From the NCBI RefSeq assembly GCF_001666835.1, contig NZ_LZJF01000019.1, positions 1 through 48,968 of the forward strand: a DNA stretch of 48,968 bases, written 5' to 3'. The notes under the pieces are model-generated. The model saw only the letters and a list, made by a program, of their open reading frames with translations, was not told where the DNA came from and did no database searches. Position numbers and translations under genes: made by a program. This DNA comes from Mycobacterium sp. E3251. GTDB lineage: Bacteria; Actinomycetota; Actinomycetes; Mycobacteriales; Mycobacteriaceae. Below, one piece after another: positions 44,678 through 48,968 of the stretch (positions are counted from its first letter, which is position 1; each line of letters starts with the position of its first letter).

Positions 44678-44732
44678 CGACGCATGGACCTCGCTCCCCC
44701 GACCGAGAGGGACAGCCGCCCCCAATATCGGT

Positions 44733-44772
44733 GTCTCAGTTTGAGACGCGCAGCCCTGCTCGGATTGAGACG
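44733..44772. promoter_or_regulatory. perfect inverted repeat and half-site in the divergent regulator region
   Basis: GTCTCAGTTTGAGAC (44733-44747) is a perfect inverted repeat with a 3-base centre. A second TTGAGACG lies at 44765-44772, repeating the one at 44741-44748. On the minus strand a -10-like TATACT (plus 44776-44781) predicts a start near 44769, so the half-site covers +1 and the palindrome lies in the leader of the GAF/Fis gene. This fits autoregulation. Confidence 0.5.
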
Positions 44773-44944
44773 GTCAGTATACGCCCGCGCCGGTGTCATG
44801 GATCACATCAGCTAATACATCGGACGGATCGGAAGAGTGACGGTGAAGCAGCAACGGCACACAGCGTCGAACGCGACGGCGGCTCGGTCGTCAGGTGATC
44901 CGCGCCGGCCATTCCGGCACGATCCAGCGAAAAGGCGTGGAGAA

Positions 44945-45160
44945 ATGACTATCTATCAGCTAACCGATCGCCTGCACGACGGCCGGACCGTACGCGTCCA
45001 AGCAGATCAAATCTCCGAAACGGTGGCCTCATGGTTGGCCGAGTTGGACGTCTGCAGTCCGTTAGTGGAGTCGCTGAGCCGAGCGGTGCGCGATGGTGAC
45101 TGGCCTGCAACACACGAAATAGCCGGCTACCTGTCGGTGGAAGTCCAGGTGGCAGCATGA
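44945..45160 (+). CDS. 71-aa hypothetical protein coupled to the LuxR ATPase
   Basis: The protein is 71 aa, reading MTIYQLTDRLHDGRTVRVQA, then QISETVASWLAELDVCSPLV and ESLSRAVRDGDWPATHEIAG. GGAG lies 3 bases before the ATG, and AAAGG a little further. It is acidic, without membrane segments. Its stop overlaps the ATG of the large LuxR ATPase (ATGA), so it may modulate that protein. I recognise no family. Confidence 0.6.
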   Translation: MTIYQLTDRLHDGRTVRVQADQISETVASWLAELDVCSPLVESLSRAVRDGDWPATHEIAGYLSVEVQVAA

Positions 45161-48100
45161 CATCGGGCCGGGAGGCAAAGCGGCTTTTCGAGGCACACTC
45201 GATGGACACCCACAATCCCGATCGCGGTCCGCTGCATCTCGCCTATGCACAGGAGATCGGACGGAGAAACACGCCTACACTGGCTACCAGCGCTAATGGT
45301 GGCCAGAACAGTGGACAACACAACGGGGAGGTCTTCCGCCCACCTACTTCACGTCGGGGGGCGGCGGTTCGCGTGAGTACCGCGGGGGCCTCGGGGAAGG
45401 TGCGCATACCGCCGATTCGTGGGCGGGCGGGCGAGCTGAAGGTGATCGGAGCGCTGATCGCGGCCGTCTCTCAGGGGCGCGGGGGCGTACTGGTCATCGA
45501 GGGGCCGCCGGGCATCGGCAAGAGCCGCTTGTTGACCGAGGTCTTGGCGCTCACCGAGAAGGCCGGTGTTCGGGCACTATTCGGCGAGGCGTTCGAGTAC
45601 CAGCAGACGGTGCCGTTTTTCTCACTGTTCATGGCGACCCTGCGCGCGGATCCCCCCGTCGGTGATGCGGAGGCGTTGCGTCGCTTGGGTACATCGGCCG
45701 ATCTTCGCTACTGGGTGGTGCGCGATCTGCAAGCCGCCATACATGCGACCGCGTCCCGAACACCCTTGGCGATCCTCCTCGAGGACATCCACTGGGCCGA
45801 CAACGCCACCCTGCTGGCGCTGCGGTCGCTGGCCGCGACGCGGCCCGATGCCCCCGTGCTGTGGGTGCTTACCGCGCGAACCGGCGCGGGCGGACCGGCC
45901 GTTCGCGAGGCGCTGACCGCGCTGGAACGCGAGGGTGCCACACATCTGCGGTTGACCGCCATGACGCCGGACGCGGTCGCCGACATTGTGCAAGACGCCG
46001 TGCGCGCCAACGCGGATGCGTCGCTGCTGAGTCTGGCCGATAAGGCGCACGGCAACCCGTTCCTGCTGACGGAGCTGCTGCGGGGACTGGACGAGGATGG
46101 CCGGCTCAATGTCAGCGGGGGCCGCGCGGTTGCAACCGGAGACACGTTGCCGCGACGGCTCAGCGACACCATGCAGCAACGACTAGACCAGCTCTCCAAC
46201 GCCGCGAGCCAAGTCGTGCAGGTAGCCGCAGTGCTGCCTGACCACTTCTCGGCCCGGCTGCTCGCCGCGATGCTGGAACGCCGACCGGCCGCCCTGGTAT
46301 CGGCAGTAGAAGAGGCCGTCCGTGCCGACCTGCTCATCGAAGACGGTGATCAGATGAGGTTTCGCCACGATCTGCTGCGCGAAGCGACGCGGCAATCTTT
46401 GCCCCAGTCGCTGCGCCGAGCGATGGAGCGGCAATCCGCAACCATCATGCTGGATATGGGGGCGGCGCCCGAGGAGGTCGCAACCCAGCTTGCTCGCAGC
46501 GCTGAGGTGGGCGATCAGGCCGCGATCGCCGCCCTGCGCAAAGCCGCACAGTCGGTGGCCAACAGCGATCCGAGCGCTGCGTCGGATTTGAGCGTGCGCG
46601 CGTTGGAGCTTCAGCCTCCCCAAGACCCAGAACGCGGGCCACTCGTAACAGAAACGATCGTGCTGCTCAATCGGGCCACCCGCTACGAGGAGGCGCAACG
46701 GTTGGCCAGCACCACCCTGTCCGCCGCGCTGACGCCCGAAGAAGAGGCCAAGATTCGCCTCCGCCTCCCGACGGTAACCAAAGATGCGACAACGCGACAC
46801 ATCGAAGAGAACCGCCGCGCACTTCAGCTGCCCGACCTCAGCGAAGTCACCCAGGCACGACATCGGGGATGGCTGGCGTACAACCTGGCGATGTACGGCC
46901 AACATGGACAGGACAGCGCGGCAGCCAACGAGGCGGCGGCGGCCGCCACGTCCACCGGCGATCCCGAGTCGAGCATCCTGTCCGGAGTCGCACTTGCCTG
47001 CCTCGACTGCGCGAACGGGTACGCGGGCCGCGCTCTAAAGCGCGTTGAGGAACTTCAAGCCCTGACCCCCGCGGGCGATACGACCGCTCATCACCTCGCC
47101 GCAATCCACCTGGCAAATCTGCTTGCCGTGGTCGGACGATTGGAAGATGCCTCGGCGCTTGTCGCGGGCCGCACAGAAAAATCCCGGAAGGAACGCGACG
47201 GCATGGGGCTTCACATCTGGGCCCTGACCGCGGGGCAGGTGCACGTAGCTGCAGGCCGCTTGTCAGATGCCCGCGCCGCCCTCGAGCGGCTGCCGGCGCC
47301 GGAGCGAACCGGGTCGACCTTCGTCGACGCGAGGCGCATGTTGATCCTGGCTGAGGTGGCGGCGCGCACCGACGACCGAACGTTGTTGCTAGAGACGGTG
47401 AGCTATGCGCGCGACGCGTACTCCAACGGTTCGGTTGCCGTACGTCGCGGGGCGGCGGGCGTGCTAGGGCTAGTGGCATGGCAGCGCGACGACGTTCATG
47501 AAGCGGTGCGCTGGCTCGGCGGCGATACCTCGATAGTTGTGACACCGTTCTTGCCTACCGTCTTGGATCAGCTGGCCTTGACCGCGCGAGCAGCGTCAGC
47601 CGCCGGTGATGCCGGCCTGCGAGCGCGTCTTTTGGACGCTGTTGAGGTGCTCGAACGCGAGCGGCCCGGGGTTCGGTTGTTCTCCACAGTCGCTCAACAC
47701 ATCCGCGGGATCCTCGAGCGTGATGTCGATGCTTTGGTGGCTGTCGCGGATTTGCTTCGTTCGTCGTCGCGGCCGTTGCTTTACGCAAGCGCTGCCGAGG
47801 ACGCCGGCGGTGAGCTGGCTCGCGCACAGCGCAACGCTGAGGCGCTCGACCAGCTGAACGCGGCATTCGACACCTACATCGAGTGCGAAGCGATTGCCGA
47901 TGCCCGCCGGGTCGGCCGCGCGCTGCGCCGATTAGGCGTGGAACGCCGCATCGTCAGCCAGACTCGGGCAAAAACGGGCTGGCACAGCCTGACCGACTCC
48001 GAACTCAAGGTCGTCAATCTGATTGCAGAGGGCGCGACCAACCGCGACGTCGCCACCGAGCTGCACCTCTCCCCCCACACGGTGAAAACCCACGTGCACA

Positions 48101-48168
48101 ACGCATTTACCAAACTGGGCATCACCTCCCGCGCCCAGTTGGCGCAGCTCAGGCGCGGTGCAAATTGA
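45157..48168 (+). CDS. large LuxR-family ATPase regulator (LAL/MalT-like)
   Basis: The protein is 1003 aa from ATG 45157. The first 85 residues have no counterpart in the tandem copy, which starts just before its PPIRGR motif, so the real start may be GTG 45373. An AAA/STAND domain follows: Walker A VLVIEGPPGIGKSRLLTE and Walker B PLAILLEDIHWADNATL. Helical TPR-like repeats occupy the middle. The C-terminal LuxR HTH is LTDSELKVVNLIAEGATNRD, then VATELHLSPHTVKTHVHNAF. Regulators of this type bind an inducer, hydrolyse ATP and activate nearby genes. The following gene is a tandem paralogue. Confidence 0.87.
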   Translation: MTSGREAKRLFEAHSMDTHNPDRGPLHLAYAQEIGRRNTPTLATSANGGQNSGQHNGEVFRPPTSRRGAAVRVSTAGASGKVRIPPIRGRAGELKVIGALIAAVSQGRGGVLVIEGPPGIGKSRLLTEVLALTEKAGVRALFGEAFEYQQTVPFFSLFMATLRADPPVGDAEALRRLGTSADLRYWVVRDLQAAIHATASRTPLAILLEDIHWADNATLLALRSLAATRPDAPVLWVLTARTGAGGPAVREALTALEREGATHLRLTAMTPDAVADIVQDAVRANADASLLSLADKAHGNPFLLTELLRGLDEDGRLNVSGGRAVATGDTLPRRLSDTMQQRLDQLSNAASQVVQVAAVLPDHFSARLLAAMLERRPAALVSAVEEAVRADLLIEDGDQMRFRHDLLREATRQSLPQSLRRAMERQSATIMLDMGAAPEEVATQLARSAEVGDQAAIAALRKAAQSVANSDPSAASDLSVRALELQPPQDPERGPLVTETIVLLNRATRYEEAQRLASTTLSAALTPEEEAKIRLRLPTVTKDATTRHIEENRRALQLPDLSEVTQARHRGWLAYNLAMYGQHGQDSAAANEAAAAATSTGDPESSILSGVALACLDCANGYAGRALKRVEELQALTPAGDTTAHHLAAIHLANLLAVVGRLEDASALVAGRTEKSRKERDGMGLHIWALTAGQVHVAAGRLSDARAALERLPAPERTGSTFVDARRMLILAEVAARTDDRTLLLETVSYARDAYSNGSVAVRRGAAGVLGLVAWQRDDVHEAVRWLGGDTSIVVTPFLPTVLDQLALTARAASAAGDAGLRARLLDAVEVLERERPGVRLFSTVAQHIRGILERDVDALVAVADLLRSSSRPLLYASAAEDAGGELARAQRNAEALDQLNAAFDTYIECEAIADARRVGRALRRLGVERRIVSQTRAKTGWHSLTDSELKVVNLIAEGATNRDVATELHLSPHTVKTHVHNAFTKLGITSRAQLAQLRRGAN

Positions 48169-48201
48169 TCGACAGCAAATCGGGCGGACGGTACGCAGGC
48201 C

Positions 48202-48228
48202 TACAATGACGTGCACTGCAATGGCAGT
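48202..48228 (+). promoter_or_regulatory. candidate promoter and inverted repeat between the LuxR genes
   Basis: TACAAT (48202-48207) is a good -10 candidate. Eight bases later ACTGC-AATG-GCAGT (48215-48228) is a perfect inverted repeat, near the predicted start of transcription. They lie 26-53 bases upstream of ATG 48255. No clear -35 is visible. Confidence 0.35.
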
Positions 48229-48254
48229 CCGGTAAACGGTAGGCAGGACACCCG

Positions 48255-48968
48255 ATGGGGCCTTCAACCGGCCTTTTTGATGTCGGCGGTCAGCGGCTGG
48301 TCACTCCGCCGATTCGGGGGCGGGCAGACGAGCTGAAACTGATCGGCGCGATGGTTACCGCGGTGGCCCAGGGGCGCGGGGGCGCCCTGGTCATCGAGGG
48401 TCCGCCCGGTATCGGCAAGAGTCGGTTATTGACCGAGGTGTTGGCGCTGGCCGACAAGTCCGGGGTACGCACCTTGTTCGGGGAGGCGTTCGAGTATCAG
48501 CAGACGGTGCCGTTTTTCTCGCTGTTCATGGCCACACTGAACGCCGATCCCCCGGTGGGGGACGCCGAGGCGTTGCGACAACTCGGCGGCTCGGCCGATC
48601 TGCGCTACTGGGTGGTGCACGATCTGGCCGACGCGATCCAGGCGGCGGCCGCGCAGACCCCGTTAGTGATTGTGTTGGAAGACATTCACTGGGCCGATAA
48701 CGGCACACTGTTGGCGCTGCGGTCGCTCACCGCGCGACCGGATGCGCCAGTGCTATGGGTCTTGACCGCCCGCACCGGGGCCGGCGGGCCGGCGATGCAG
48801 GAGACCTTGTCACTGCTGCACCGCGCGAATGCCACATTCGTGCGGTTGGCGTCCATGACGCCGGACGCCATCGCCGACATGGTCTCCGACGCGGTGCGGG
48901 CGAGGGTGGATGCGCCGCTGCTGAGTCTGGCCGCCAAGGCGCACGGAAATCCGTTTTTGGTCACCGAG
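48255..48968 (+). CDS. tandem paralogous LuxR-type ATPase, 3' end outside window
   Basis: The visible 238 residues start MGPSTGLFDVGGQRLVTPPI. They align without long gaps to residues about 88-315 of the preceding protein, with matches such as GPPGIGKSRLLTEVLAL, LFGEAFEYQQTVPFFSLFMA and DIHWADN. Walker A and B are both intact. The DNA-binding end lies past the window. The high similarity marks a recent tandem duplication. The gap of 86 bases and its own -10 candidate suggest separate regulation. Confidence 0.85.
   Translation, partial: MGPSTGLFDVGGQRLVTPPIRGRADELKLIGAMVTAVAQGRGGALVIEGPPGIGKSRLLTEVLALADKSGVRTLFGEAFEYQQTVPFFSLFMATLNADPPVGDAEALRQLGGSADLRYWVVHDLADAIQAAAAQTPLVIVLEDIHWADNGTLLALRSLTARPDAPVLWVLTARTGAGGPAMQETLSLLHRANATFVRLASMTPDAIADMVSDAVRARVDAPLLSLAAKAHGNPFLVTE

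Overview
The window is high-GC chromosomal DNA from a Mycobacterium, probably a slow grower. From about 1 to 31250 the genes follow, in order, the M. tuberculosis block Rv1233c to Rv1191 (as recalled from the H37Rv map), read in the opposite direction. Several H37Rv blocks are missing: the genes between mrp and tatB, PE14, Rv1203c, and the PE13/PPE18/esxKL/IS1081 cluster. Many core genes have a TAnnnT -10 hexamer 5-7 bases before an ATG or GTG, the signature of leaderless mycobacterial transcripts.

Layout of the core. 1-4928 (+): a partial DUF4190 protein, an MgtE-N/CBS protein, a DUF1003 protein, a lytic-transglycosylase-like protein and mrp. 4948-8320 (-): tatB, htrA, rseA and sigE, the envelope-stress module, with MprA-like repeats upstream of sigE. 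8523-14992 (+): an O-methyltransferase, a TetR-controlled two-gene ABC exporter, a membrane methyltransferase, and a CocE/NonD hydrolase broken by a one-base frameshift. 15003-17541: divergent glgC/glgA (glycogen and maltose-1-phosphate). 17563-23293 (-): a DUF3117 protein, tagA, a DivIVA-like protein, gpgS, folP2, fadD6 and a LOG-family gene. 23354-27522: an HTH-less STAND ATPase, dapE and dapD (lysine/diaminopimelate synthesis), the last two sharing a 45-bp back-to-back leaderless promoter. 27523-31250 (-): an MFS transporter, fadD36 and an alpha/beta hydrolase.

From about 31300 to the right edge the window is an accessory region, almost wholly on the minus strand up to 44677. It carries redox and detoxification enzymes: an NmrA-like SDR, a DHA2 exporter, RidA, a deleted nitroreductase, two zinc-free MDR oxidoreductases, a mercuric-reductase/lipoamide-dehydrogenase-like flavoprotein coupled to DoxX, and a secreted cupin. 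It also carries a lipase, a pair of Cys-rich proteins, a UsfY-like and a holin-like membrane protein, and a GAF/AAA/Fis regulator. Divergent to the regulator is a small protein coupled to a 1003-aa LuxR ATPase, followed by a second, tandem LuxR ATPase cut by the window edge.

The most striking signal is a four-copy composite promoter/operator in this region (32325-32381, 39453-39510, 41560-41617, 42683-42739). Each copy has an ATGAC -35, exactly 18 bases, then a NAnnnT -10. A GGGTGA-N7-TCACCC inverted repeat lies over the -35, and a TCACCCGGGTGA palindrome lies about 25 bp further upstream. All four copies face leftward into operon starts, which suggests an undescribed regulon. The regulator is not identified by the sequence; the GAF/Fis protein and the LuxR ATPases are the local candidates. 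No tRNA, rRNA, CRISPR array or insertion sequence was seen.
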